Assembly (NCBI RefSeq): GCF_007858495.1
Contig: NZ_CP041663.1
Coordinates: 806,001 to 870,000, forward strand
DNA: 64,000 bases
Source of the DNA: Mycoplasma anserisalpingitidis
GTDB taxonomy: Bacteria > Bacillota_I > Bacilli_A > Mycoplasmatales > Metamycoplasmataceae
Reading direction: 5' to 3'
The notes under the pieces were generated by a model. The model made no database searches. It was not told where the DNA came from and worked only from the letters and a program-made list of their open reading frames with translations. Below, in pieces: positions 38,525-49,143 of this stretch (its first letter is position 1; every line of letters starts with the position of its first letter). Made by a program: the position numbers and the translations under genes.

Positions 38525-41368
38525 ATGAAAAATCAAGAAATTATTATTAAAGGCGCAAGGGAAAATAATTTAAAAAATATTAGTCTAACAATTCCTAAAA
38601 ATAAGTTAGTTGTTTTCACTGGATTAAGTGGTTCAGGTAAAAGCTCTCTTGCCTTTAACACAATTTACGAAGAAGGTAGAAGAAGATATGTTGATTCTCT
38701 AAGTTCATATGCAAGAATGTTCTTAGGAGGAACTAGTAAACCTGATGTTGACAGTATCGAAGGGTTATCACCTTCAATTTCAATCGAACAAAAAACAACA
38801 CACAATAACCCACGTTCCACAGTCGGTACAGTTACTGAGTTATATGATTATTTTAGATTACTATTTGCAAGAATTGGTAAGCCATATTGTCCAAAGCATA
38901 AGATATTAATATCTTCACAAACTTCTAAAAGTATTATAAATAAAGTTATTGATGAAAATTTAGAAGAGAAATTAATTATTTACGCACCACTTATTGATAA
39001 CGAAAAAGGAACTCATAAAAACTTACTTGAAAGATATAAAGCCGAGGGTTACATAAGAGTTAGAATTGATGGAATTACTTATAAATTTGAAGATAAAATT
39101 GACCTAGATAAAAACTCACGTCATACTATTGATTTAGTAGTTGATAGAGTTAAAGTTGATGAAAATAATAAATTAAGAATTACACAAGCAATTGAAATTG
39201 CATTCAAAATCTCTAATGGTCTACTAAAAGTAGAAAATATTGATAAAAACATCGAAAAGTTGTATTCAAAAAATCACTCTTGTGTTTATAAAGATTTTGA
39301 CATGCCTAAAATTGAAACTAAATTATTTTCTTTCAATGCTCCGAGTGGAATGTGTCATCACTGTAAAGGGATAGGTGTTGATATTAAGGCCGATTTTGAT
39401 GCATTAGTACCCGAACCTTGAAGAACTATTGACCAAGGAGCAATAAAAATCTTCCAAAATACAGTAAACACTTCGAATTTAGAGTGGCAAGAATTTGAAG
39501 TGCTACTAAAACATTACAATATCCCTACTAACAAACCAATCGAACAATTTACCAAAGAAGAATTAGAAATAATCAAGTACGGTTCTGAAGAAGAAATTGA
39601 ATATGTTTTAACTTCAACAAGCGGTAATGTTTCAAGAAGAAAAAAACACATCGAGGGTGTTTTAACTAAAGTTGAAAATCAATATTATGATACTTCAAGT
39701 GAAAGAATTAGAGATTGACTTAAAAAATACATGGGAACTTTTAGTTGTTCGGTATGTAAAGGGTCAAGACTAAATGATAAAGCACTTGCAGTATTAATTA
39801 ATGATAAAAATATTTATCAAGTTACTCAAATGTCGATTTCTGATTGTTTAATTTTTGTAGAAAACTTAAATTTATCTGAAAATGAAAAAACTATTTCAAG
39901 TCTTATTTTAAGTGAAATTAACTCTAGATTAAGTTTCCTTAAAAATGTTGGTTTAGAATACTTAACACTTGACAGAAATGCTGAGACACTTAGTGGTGGA
40001 GAAGCACAAAGAATTAGATTAGCAACTCAAATTGGTTCAAAACTCTCTGGAGTACTTTATGTACTTGATGAACCATCGATCGGACTACACCAAAGAGATA
40101 ATCAAAAGTTAATACAAGCGTTAAGAGAAATGGTTGATCTTGGTAATTCATTAATTGTTGTTGAACATGATGAAGAAACAATTTTTTCAGCAGATTATAT
40201 CGTTGACATAGGTCCAGAAGCAGGGGTACATGGCGGTAAAGTTGTGGCTCAAGGAACTGTAGAAGACATTGCTAAAGTCAAAGAATCTATTACCGGACAA
40301 TATCTCTCTGGTGAAAAATTTATCCCAGTTCCAAAATCTCGTAGAAGCGGAAATGGAAAAGTTGTAACAATTAAAGGGGCAAAAGAAAACAATCTTAAAG
40401 ATATTGATGTTACAATTCCACTTGGTAAATTTGTTTGTGTTACAGGGGTTTCTGGTTCAGGTAAGTCTACTTTAATTAATGATATTTTAGTCAATGGCGT
40501 TCAAAGTGCAATAAGTAAAGGAAATACTGAGTACATTAAAAAAGCTAAATTTAAGTCAATTAATGGTTTATTTAACATTGATAAATTAATAGCAGTTTCA
40601 CAAACTCCTATCGGAAGAACTCCTAGATCTAATCCAGCAACTTATGTTGGTGTATTTGATTTAATTAGAGAAATTTTTAGTAATGTTGAAGAAGCACGTG
40701 CACGTGGTTATACAAAATCTCAATTTAGTTTTAATGTGCAAGGTGGACGTTGTGAAAAATGTTTTGGTGAAGGTTATATAAAAATCGAAATGCATTTTTT
40801 ACCAGATGTTTATACTCCTTGTGATGATTGTGATGGAACTAGATTTAAACAAGAAACACTAGAAATTAGATATCACGGGTTAAATATTGCTGAAATTTTA
40901 GATTTAACTGTTGAAGAAGCACTTCAAGTTTTTGAAAATAAAGCTAAAATTAGAGATATTTTACAAATTATGTACGATGTTGGTCTAGGTTACGTAAAAC
41001 TAGGTCAAAGTTCAACTACTCTTAGTGGTGGGGAAGCACAAAGAATTAAATTAGCCCTTTATTTACAAAAGAAACCTACAGGTAAAACTATTTATGTTTT
41101 AGATGAACCAACCACAGGATTGCATACTCATGATGTTTCTAAATTACTAAAAATATTGAATAGAATTGTTGATAATGGGGATTCAGTTGTGGTTATCGAA
41201 CATAATTTAGATGTAATAAAATCAGCAGACTATATTATTGATTTAGGACCTGATGGTGGAATTAACGGTGGCCAAGTTGTTGCTTCTGGAACACCCGAAC
41301 AAGTTGCTGAAAATGAAAATAGTTATACTGGTTCATTCCTTAAACAAATACTATTAAAAGAAAAATAA
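38525..41368 (+). CDS. uvrA: Excinuclease ABC subunit A
   Basis: UvrA is the ABC-type damage sensor that loads UvrB. The 947-aa protein carries two ABC modules: Walker [13 protein letters not shown] near residue 35 and [12 protein letters not shown] near 650. The signatures are [16 protein letters not shown] and [16 protein letters not shown]. Zinc-finger cysteines are present in [24 protein letters not shown] and CDDCDGTR. Two TGA codons (39419 and 39716) encode Trp and break the frame in the standard code. ATG at 38525 with TTTGGAG upstream. Confidence 0.96.
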
Positions 41369-41408
41369 TACAATATAATAATAAATATTAATAATTAGTA
41401 AGGAAAAA

Positions 41409-42332
41409 ATGAGTAATAATAAAAGTATAAATTCCAAAAAAATCATCGACATGTACAACTTAGATGTAATCAATTTTGAGTCTAATCCAAACTTTTTAGA
41501 TGTCAAAGCTCCTGCAATTAAAAGGGTAGGTCTTGAATTGGCTCAATTCATTGATCATCCTTATATTCAAAAAAACATTATTTCTTGAGGAACAACTGAA
41601 AGTACATGGTTTTTATCGATAGGTAAAGAAAAAACCTGTGAAGCACTTAGATCAGTATTTAAATACACACCACCACTTGTAATTCTTTCAAAAGGAGTTA
41701 GTCCTGATGTTATTCCTTGAATAGTGGAATCAGCAAATGAATTTAAAATTCCTGTTTGTATAACAAATCATTCTAATTCAACTATTACAACAACAATCGG
41801 TTCTCAGTTAAATAGTTTTTTTGCTGAAGAGACACAAATTCATGGTAGTTTAGTTCAAGTTGGAGGAGTTGGTGTACTAATAATAGGACAATCAGGTTTA
41901 GGTAAGTCTGAAGCAACACTTGACTTAATCCAAAAAGGTAATATCTTTATTTCTGATGATGCAGTTTTAATTAAAAACATCGGTGGTGTTGTCTATGGTA
42001 GAAGTCCTGAGATAACAAGAAATTTCTTGGAAGTTCGTGGAATTGGAATCATTGATGTTAAATATACATATGGAATTCGTTCAGTAGCTTCTAAGTGCCA
42101 AATTCAGTTAGTAATTGAATTGGTTGAAAAAACCGAACAAAACTCATTAGACAGACTTGGTACACAAATCCTTACTTATACAATATTAAATACTAAAATC
42201 AAAAAAATTAGAATTCCAGTAAAAGACGGAAGTAACACTGCTTCACTAATTGAAGCAGCGGTAAGTACTTATCTAGCTAGACATGATGGATATGATGTAA
42301 TTAAAACAATAGAATCAAGAAGGGAGAATTAA
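41409..42332 (+). CDS. hprK: HPr kinase/phosphorylase
   Basis: HprK phosphorylates Ser46 of HPr according to metabolic state and so regulates PTS sugar uptake, including the PTS at the start of this window. At 307 aa it has the normal length. The P-loop is GQSGLGKSEATL (160-171), followed by ISDDAVLI and the family signature EVRGIGIIDVKYTYG. N-terminal Trp residues are encoded by TGA. ATG at 41409 with AAGGAAAAA upstream. The stop is one base before lgt, giving the hprK-lgt pair conserved in Firmicutes and mollicutes. Confidence 0.95.
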
Positions 42333-42333
42333 A

Positions 42334-43293
42334 ATGAATCAGCCTACTCCAATTTGAGTTCCTGAAGTAGGAATTCGCGCTGGTGCAAATACCCCTTTAT
42401 TTAGCATCGGTTCATATGATTTTAGAGTTTATTCATTGATGATTATGCTTGGTATCATAGCTTCGATTTTATCAATTGCATTTTTCTGATATCGTGCAAA
42501 ATATAAAATTGAAATTTTAATGACTTTTATTTTAATTACTGTTCCTTCTGCAATCATTGGTGCCCGTTTAGGTTTCGTGGTTGAAGAATTACTTTATTCA
42601 CCTGATCCATTCTCTGGTTCACACTGATATGCAATCTGAGATGGTGGACTTTCAATTCAAGGTGGTGTTATTCTCGCTGTTATCTTAGATTTATGATATG
42701 GTTATACCCAGAGAGATGTTATCGACATGCGTAAAGTTGCTTCGTACATCATTCCAACAATTTTAATTGGTCAATTTATCGGACGTTGAGGAAACTTTGC
42801 TAACCATGAACTTTACGGTAGAATTGATTATTCAGGACAAAGTTCATTAATTTTTGGTAAAAGTTTTGCACAAAACATGTACATAATTGACGATTTAAGT
42901 GAATCATTATATGGTCAAGGTGTTGCAGCATATCGTTATCCTTTATTCCTTTATGAAGGTATCGCAAACATAATTGGATACTTAATTATCGTTTGAATAT
43001 TTAATTTATTTGGGATTTTTAAACCTGGTGCTACTTCAGGATTGTATTTTATCCACTATGGTATAGTTCGTAGTATTATGGAACCTTATCGTCAAGATTC
43101 GTATAATCTTTATATTGTTGTTTCAATCGTATTTGCTATTGTCGGACTTCTTGTATTTGTTTATTTTGAATTCTTTAGTAGAACTAACTATATAAGAGTT
43201 AAAAAATCGTACTATTGAGATTGAGAATATGCAAGTGAAAAAACTGTTGAAAGTAAATTTACATTCAAGAAATTTTTAGCTAAACTTAAATAA
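42334..43293 (+). CDS. lgt: Prolipoprotein diacylglyceryl transferase
   Basis: Lgt transfers diacylglycerol to the lipobox Cys of prelipoproteins, which this window encodes in number. The 319-aa protein has about seven membrane helices and the Lgt signature GQFIGRWGNFANHELYG, plus DGGLSIQGGV and FHYG-like FIHYGIVRSIMEPYR. Many Trp codons are TGA, so no long standard-code ORF exists. It begins two bases after the hprK stop. A terminator follows. Confidence 0.95.
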
Positions 43294-43303
43294 TAAACTA
43301 TAT

Positions 43304-43330
43304 AAGACCTTAAAAAGGTCTTTTATTTTT
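43304..43330 (+). terminator. Terminator after lgt
   Basis: Stem AAGACCTT / AAGGTCTT with an AAA loop and a T-run. Confidence 0.88.
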
Positions 43331-43384
43331 GTAATTTCAGGAACCGACAAAAATAAAAAATGCAAATACTAATTTGCACTTCTA

Positions 43385-44371
43385 TTATGATAAATATTTT
43401 TTAAAAAATTCTTCAATTTTATCAAATGGAATAAAATCTTTGTTTCCACCATCATATAAGTCAACGTGGTTTGCACCTTTTATAGGTAAAAAGATTTTAT
43501 TTTCTGTGTATTTATTACCTTTTAACATGTTTTCGTATGCATCTTTAGCAAAATAATATGAATGTGCCTTGTCACCATGAATCATAAGCACAGCAGAACG
43601 AATTTCATTGCTATATTGTAAAATTGGTTGATTTATAAACGATATACATCCAATAGAATTTCAACCTTGATTAGAATTTAGACTTCTTTCATGGTAACCT
43701 CTATCTTTTCTTTTGTAATAGTTGCTATATTCTTTAATAAATAGAGGCATACTTTCATCAACAGGAATTTCCAAACATCCACCCATTCTAGAGTAGTTTT
43801 TTGTTCTAAATTCACTGGTTCTTAAATTATTTAAGGTTAACTTTTTGCTATAACGATGTTCTTCGGTGTTTTCTCCATCAAAATATCCATTAGCATTTAA
43901 ACGAGACATATCATACATTGTTGAAACCAAAGTTGCTTTAACTCTTGTATCAATAGCAGCTGTGTTCAAAGCTAAACCGCCTCAACCACAAATACCAATA
44001 ATTCCGATTTTATCTTGGTCAACTTTCTCGTTATTTGAAAGAAAATCTACTGCTGATTGAAAATCTTCAGTGTTAATATCTGGTGAAGCCATATTTCTTG
44101 GATTTCCACCACTTTCGCCTGTAAATGATGGGTCAAATACAACAGAAACAAAACCTCTTTTAGCCATTTCTTGCCCATATAAACCAGAACATTGTTCTTT
44201 AACAGCACCAAATGGTCCACTAACAGCTAAATCAGGAAGTTTATCATTTGTATTTCTTGGGTAATACATATCAGCCACAATTTCAATTCCATATCTATTT
44301 GTAAATGAAACCTTTTGACATTTTACTTCTTCGTATTTTTTAAATGTTTTATTTCATTCTAAATTTGTAAT
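43385..44371 (-). CDS. Alpha/beta hydrolase, probable ATT start
   Basis: This 328-aa protein of the alpha/beta hydrolase fold has GPFGAVKEQCSGLYGQEMA, SFTGESGG, the nucleophile-elbow region KIGIIGICGWGGLAL, a SAVLMIHGDKAHSYYF strand with the acid region, and NHVDLYD with a candidate catalytic His. The elbow does not show a plain GxSxG. A Ser-less, Cys-containing elbow occurs in related hydrolases. No ATG lies far enough upstream. The frame opens at ATT 44371 (after a TAA), ten bases behind AAAGGAGA, and gives a sensible N-terminus (ITNLEWNKTFKKYEEVK). An ATG at 44278 would cut into the fold. Substrate unknown. Confidence 0.8.
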
Positions 44372-44390
44372 TTATTATTTTCTCCTTTAA

Positions 44391-44744
44391 TTATTCTAAT
44401 TTAAAGATAATTTCTTGAGTTCCAGAACTTAAAATTTGTTTGAATTGAGAAATTTCGTTTATTCTACCTATTTTTGTGTAACTTCAAGAATTGCTTCCAT
44501 AAAAAATTACAATTTTATCCGCGTCATATAATACAATATCACCGACTTCGGTTCTAATATGTTTGTCATTGTGAGGTAGTTTCTTTATAAGGTAACCAAC
44601 TTTTTCAAATCCTCCATAATCGCTAAACATTACTTTTAATGAACCATTTTCATTTATAAGTTTTTTTAATTCATTTGTTGTTGGATTTTGTTCCAATGTT
44701 ATAGTAAATTTTTTATTATTAATTTTAACTATCATGTTATTCAA
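44391..44744 (-). CDS. Cyclophilin-like fold protein
   Basis: This 117-aa domain begins MIVKINNKKFTITLEQNPTTNELKKLI and has DYGGFEKVGYLIKKLP, VGDIVLYDADKIVIFYGSNSW and YTKIGRI. The pattern matches the small bacterial cyclophilin-like-fold family (often found exported). Upstream, an export-signal-like sequence is present but one base out of frame, so as it stands only the internal ATG at 44744 can start it. A TGA encodes Trp near the C-terminus. It ends 20 bp before the hydrolase gene and may form an operon with it. Confidence 0.72.
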
Positions 44745-44877
44745 TTCTTTCTCAGTATTTTTAGAATTACTATTATCATAATTCTTTTTGTTTTATTAAT
44801 TACCGTGAATGCTGTAACAACGGTTGCAGAAGTAATTAATGCAAGTAAAATAATTAGTTTTTTTATAATTTTTTCAT
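44745..44877 (-). pseudogene. Out-of-frame signal-anchor segment of the cyclophilin-like gene
   Basis: From the ATG at 44877 the frame hits TAA after MKKL. One extra A in the six-A run would give MKKIIKKLIILLALITS and then read straight into the cyclophilin-like domain. That points to a frameshift at a homopolymer, either a fixed mutation, phase variation or a sequencing artefact. Confidence 0.6.
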
Positions 44878-44997
44878 ATTAAATTCTTTTGAATTATATC
44901 AACTAATAATTAAAACAAATTTGTTGAAATATAAATAATGACAAATCATCCTAAAAATTATTTTATATTACTACAAAACGCTGTGTTAGTAAAAGAG

Positions 44998-45065
44998 AAA
45001 GTGAAATAAGGAAAAAGTGAAGGTGCAATAGAAATAAAAGTACTTATTAAACTTATTTATAGTAT
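44998..45065. repeat. Single copy of the spacer module repeated at 47.25 kb
   Basis: Contains GTGAAATAAGGAAAAAGTGAA followed by TACTTATTAAACTTATTTATAG. The same two blocks occur in the same order at 47257-47440, where the first block is a tandem array. The two copies flank the AbiE pair. Confidence 0.7.
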
Positions 45066-45199
45066 TTTATGTATAAAACTGATGTCTGATTATTTATAAA
45101 TGCTTTTATTTAATGTGTTATAAATATCTTTTTTAAGGCTATTTTAATCTCAAAATAAATGAAATAAAAACTGAGTAATTAACTCAGTGTATAATCATT

Positions 45200-46039
45200 T
45201 TAAGTATTTAATATTTTTTTAATCAATTCTATGCTGTTATCTATTATCTCTTCAAATGTTGTTTCTTTGACAAAAGTATTTTTAATAGAATAAGATTTTC
45301 ATCTTTCTGAGAAAGAATCATCATCTCTTAAATCTTCCAATAAATCTATAATTTTTCTTATATTAAATTCTGTTTTTCGATATTTAAAGGTTCTAATGCA
45401 CGCATCCTTTAATATTTTTCAATTTACTTCTTTTTGTTTTAATTTATAAATTATATAAAGATCATAGTAGTCTTTACTTCTGCTGTTTAAAAATCCTTTG
45501 TTGTAAATAGTGTGTATTTTTTCAGCGAGCATCGTTTCTAAAGGATATGCTTTAATCCTTATTTCATCAGAATCAAATGAACTTACATATTTATAATCTA
45601 TCGGATGTGGAGTAATAATATCTCCAGTAGCAATATCAAGTGGAATAATTTGTTTTATATTTTCCATTTTACATAATACACTTACACGAAATCCTCCGTA
45701 TTCATCTTCTTTTTTAATTGGTTCAATACTTCGCAATTCGTAAAATACAACATCTGATTTTTGAGGTTCAAAAACTTCACTTAATATTTGAATAACATTC
45801 TGCTTAGATAACTCTAAATTGTAAAGAAGAAAATCAATATCTGTTGTGGTTCTTGTATTTATACCAACTACATTTGATAATAAAAATCCACCCTTAAAAA
45901 TAAATTTTCCTTTATATTTGCTCGTAGCAAGCTTTTTTAATATACTTTCTAAAAAGTAGTATAACATAACTGAATTAAACGATACTCCAGTATCTTCACT
46001 AATTTTACGACAAATATATGTTAATTTTTCTTTAGTAAT
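45200..46039 (-). CDS. abiEii: AbiEii-type nucleotidyltransferase toxin (second system), ATT start
   Basis: This 279-aa toxin of a type IV TA/abortive infection pair shows FIFKGGFLLSNVVGINTRTTTDIDFLL, that is, the GG and DxD nucleotidyltransferase motifs, then ETMLAEKIHTIYN and SRSKDYYDLYIIY. The C-terminal RKTEFNIRKII and ERWKSYS match the remnant at 25591-25794. The best start is ATT at 46039, six bases after a perfect GGAGG; the nearest ATG (46093) lies upstream of that site, inside abiEi. The 8-bp overlap with abiEi supports this. A TGA at 45419 is Trp. Confidence 0.85.
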
Positions 46040-46652
46040 AAAATACCTCCATAATTTCTCTAACTTTTCTTTCAATTCCCATTTGTTTAGCAATTTTATA
46101 AAGTGAATGTATATCTTTTTCTTTATATTCAGAGTAAGAACGAATAAGATCTACATAAACTTCTATATCCATTTCTTTTTTGTTTGCAATGAAATCACAC
46201 AATATTCTTTCATACGAATAAAGTCTTACCTCATTTCCAAACATAGTTGTTTTTTTAATAACACCTAGATTATATATCGATTTTTTTACATAATGAATAT
46301 TTAACTTATTATCTTTTTTGTTGAATTTATAACCGTTATATACAGAAATATCTATATTTCATGGTATTTTATCAGTTTGCCCGAGTAAGTAGAGTGCAAT
46401 TTCATATGAAAAAATAACTTTTTTATACTGATGTTGAATAAGAAATAAATCATCATAATTACCTCATTTTGTAATATAAACACCTCTTGCAATTCTGCTT
46501 ATTTTTCCTTCCTTCAATAAACGATTAATGTATATGGTTGGAATATTGTGTTCTCTACAGTATGAAGTCGTTATAATACCGCCTGATTCTTTAAGATAAT
46601 TTTCTATTTTTTTCTTGTATCCCATATTGAATTTTTTAATTGTTGCTTTCAC
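46032..46652 (-). CDS. abiEi: AbiEi-family antitoxin (second system)
   Basis: This 206-aa protein has an N-terminal winged helix (YLKESGGIITTSYCREHNIPTIYINRLLKEGKISRIARGVYIT), then the usual AbiEi antitoxin domain (YSYEIALYLLGQTDKIPW ... RLYSYERILCDFI). The GTG at 46652 is six bases after a -10 box, which predicts a leaderless mRNA; an ATG at 46625 is an alternative. Its last codons overlap the toxin gene. Confidence 0.85.
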
Positions 46653-46658
46653 ACATAT

Positions 46659-46687
46659 ATTATATCAATTTTAAAGTGTAAATGCAA
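46659..46687 (-). promoter_or_regulatory. Promoter of the second abiE operon
   Basis: On the minus strand TTGCAT (46687-46682) and TATAAT (46664-46659) are 17 bp apart; the predicted start falls on or beside the GTG at 46652. Confidence 0.6.
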
Positions 46688-46699
46688 CAATAATAGTCT

Positions 46700-47133
46700 T
46701 CAAAATATTTATAGATAATGGAAAAGTAGATGGAATGATAACAACTAATGTACAGAAAATCTTAAATCTAAAATATGCATGGGAGTTTTTTGGATAAAAA
46801 TGTAGTAGTAAGTAAATCAGACTTTTACATGCTTAGCCATATCACAAGGTTGTTAATGAAGGGTTTTGTCTATTAACAAATATTGATAAGTTGTGTGAAA
46901 ATAAAGTTTTTAGAAATAGTTTCAATCAATTCTTTAACATAACATCAGATATAAAAGATTTTTATAATTTTATATCAGAAAATTGGGAATGAATTAATTT
47001 AGAAATAAATAATATTTCTACAAAAAGATTTCAAAAAAACAATGAAATATTACTTAAATTCCTATTAACAATACTGGAAAAGCTAAATAATAATATGATT
47101 AATAAATTAGTGAGTGTAGTAAATAAAAACTAA
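46700..47133 (+). pseudogene. Decayed gene remnant
   Basis: Two overlapping open stretches in different frames (one reading DFYMLSHITRLLMKG then a stop; the other open from 46837 to a TAA at 47131 and reading CENKVFRNSFNQFFNI) look like one broken gene. No start codon fits the second. I do not recognise the family. Confidence 0.4.
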
Positions 47134-47256
47134 GTATATAATCAATTTTTAATTATTCAATAGTTTTTTAATCATTTGTATAGTAACAAACAAAAAGAAA
47201 CCTTTAACTAGAAAAATCTGGTTTTTTATTTCCTGTTATGTATGGAAAAAATGAAA

Positions 47257-47403
47257 GTGAAATAAGGAAAAAAGTGAAAGTGAAATAAGGAAAAAAGTGA
47301 AAGTGAAATAAGGAAAAAAGTGAAAGTGAAATAAGGAAAAAAGTGAAAGTGAAATAAGGAAAAAAGTGAAAGTGAAATAAGGAAAAAAGTGAAAGTGAAA
47401 TAA
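47257..47403 (+). repeat. 23-bp tandem repeat, 6.4 copies
   Basis: Units start at 47257, 47280, 47303, 47326, 47349, 47372 and 47395 (partial). Each begins GTGAAATAAGG and ends AGTGAAA. Unit length is not a multiple of three and no gene runs through it. It lies ~100 bp before a DUF4143 ATPase gene. Confidence 0.92.
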
Positions 47404-47501
47404 TATCAATAATACTTATTAACCTTATTTATAGATTATTTAGAACCAATATATTTTTTAAATTTTATATTTAAAGCTTTATAATTATATTAGGTAATAA
47501 A

Positions 47502-48770
47502 ATGGACTATAAAAAAAGAATAATTGATAATAAAATTGAAAAGAGATCAAAGGCAATAGGCGGGTTGGTTATTGAAGGTGTTAAAGCATGCGGTAAGTCA
47601 ACTACTGCTAAAAATTTTTCTAATACGGTTTTTGAATTTCAAGACCCTGAAAAAGGAGAATTTTATAGACAGATTATTGATTCAACCCCTTCAGAATTAT
47701 TAAAAAATAAAAAACCAATTTTATTTGATGAATGACAGAATTATCCGAAAATTTGAAATGCTGTTAGAAAATACATTGACGATAATAATTCTAAGGGTGA
47801 ATTTATTTTTACTGGATCTATCGCTAAAAAAGATAAAAGCTTACATTCTGGCACAGGAAGAATTTCATACATTAAAATGTATCCGATGAGTTTATATGAA
47901 TTGGGTGAATCGAATGGTTCGGTGTCGCTAAAAAAACTTTTTGATTCTGAATATTCAGTTACACCAAAAATTTGTGATAAAAATTTTGATCATATAGTAC
48001 TAAATATTTGTAAGGGAGGTTGACCTTCAAGATTAACAAATAGCGAAGCACAACAACTTTTATTTCCTAAATTAATTTTAGAAAACATTTATAAAAGTGA
48101 TATTTTTGAAATTGATGATATCAAGAGAGATTCAGCCTTAACAAAAAATTTCATTTTGTCATATTCAAGAAATATTTGTAGCCTTGCAAGCGACAAAACA
48201 ATTATGGATGATATTGGAGTTACTAGACCAACATATAATTCGTATTTTGAAGCCTTGCAAAAATTATTTATAATCGATGAAGTTGAAGCATGAAATTTTA
48301 AAGTTAGATCTAAAGTTGCTATAAGAACATCAAATAAAAGAAATATTGTTGATCCGTCTTTAGCAGTAGCTGCATTGAAAATAAATGCTGATTATCTAAA
48401 ATATGATTTAAATACTCTTGGATTCTTATTTGAATCTCTTTGTTTTAAGGAACTTAAGATTTATTCATCTGATTTTGATGCAGAAGTGAAACATTATAGA
48501 GAATCTAAAGGTTTTGAAATTGATGCTGTTGTTGTTTCTGAGAATGGTGAATACGGAATTATTGAGTGCAAGTTTGGTGGAGAAGAATCAATAAACAAAG
48601 CCATAGAAAACTTAAATAAATTTGAGGAAAAAGTTATTTTGCATAATTCAGAAGAACCCAATAACCAATGAAAATTACCTAAATTTAAAATGGTTTTAAC
48701 CGCATTATCAGACTTATATAAAACAAAAGATAATGTATATGTAGTCCCGATTACTGAATTAAAAAACTAA
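47502..48770 (+). CDS. AAA_14/DUF4143 family ATPase (second)
   Basis: This 422-aa protein has P-loop GVKACGKST (26-34), Walker B KKPILFDEWQ, FTGSIAKKD, RISYIKMYPMSLYELGES, the DUF4143 helical part, and a C-terminal nuclease-like end with ESKGFEIDAVVVSENGEYGIIECKFGG (D...E-x-K pattern). It differs clearly from the copy at 32655. Three or more TGA Trp codons break it in the standard code. It is a lone unit between the tandem repeat and the lanthipeptide genes. Role not established. Confidence 0.87.
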
Positions 48771-48884
48771 AAAACTTCAAAAAAATTTAAATTTTTAATG
48801 TAAAATAATGATGTTATGGTTAAACAATATGCTCAAATTATTGTTAAGAAGATTATTGTTGATAATCTATTTTTGGGCGTTTAA

Positions 48885-48944
48885 TTGTAATATGTGAATA
48901 AACTATGTTATACAACAAAAAGGCCCATATTCTGGGCCTTTTTG
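48885..48944 (+). promoter_or_regulatory. Candidate lanthipeptide promoter and 5' hairpin
   Basis: TTGTAA (48885-48890) and TTATAC (48908-48913) are 17 bp apart. Directly after lies a perfect 12-bp-stem hairpin, CAAAAAGGCCCA / TGGGCCTTTTTG (48916-48944), which also works as a terminator for the upstream ATPase gene and ends 16 bp before the precursor ATG. Which role dominates cannot be told. Confidence 0.6.
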
Positions 48945-48960
48945 TTTTGAAAGGGTAAAA

Positions 48961-49134
48961 ATGACTTTAGCAGTTCTAAACAGCTATGTAAAAGAAGTAA
49001 ACAAGAAAGAAAATATTGCAAACAAAGTGAATGTAAAATTATCAAGAAATGGTTTAGTAATTGATGTTTATGGAAAAGCATACATAACAATTGCTTGTGG
49101 ATTTACTTGAAAATGTACAATAAAACAAGATTAG
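48961..49134 (+). CDS. Probable lanthipeptide precursor peptide
   Basis: This 57-aa peptide is directly upstream of a LanKC-like synthetase. The first ~38 residues are charged and leader-like. The C-terminal end ITIACGFTWKCTIKQD holds two TxxC motifs (Thr43-Cys46 and Thr49-Cys52), each able to form a methyllanthionine ring, and no other Cys. Trp50, inside the second motif, is encoded by TGA; under the standard code the peptide would stop after GFT. ATG at 48961 preceded by GAAAGGG. The gap to the synthetase is 9 bp. It lacks the SxxSxxxC labionin pattern. Precursor status is inferred from context and Thr/Cys spacing. Confidence 0.78.
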
Positions 49135-49143
49135 GAGAAAATA

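Noticed and set aside
47257-47403. Tandem repeat considered as a CRISPR array
   Set aside because: Units are contiguous with no unique spacers.
48816-48884. 22-codon ORF upstream of the lanthipeptide precursor, considered as a second precursor
   Set aside because: It has no Cys, no ribosome-binding site, and lies upstream of the terminator-like hairpin.
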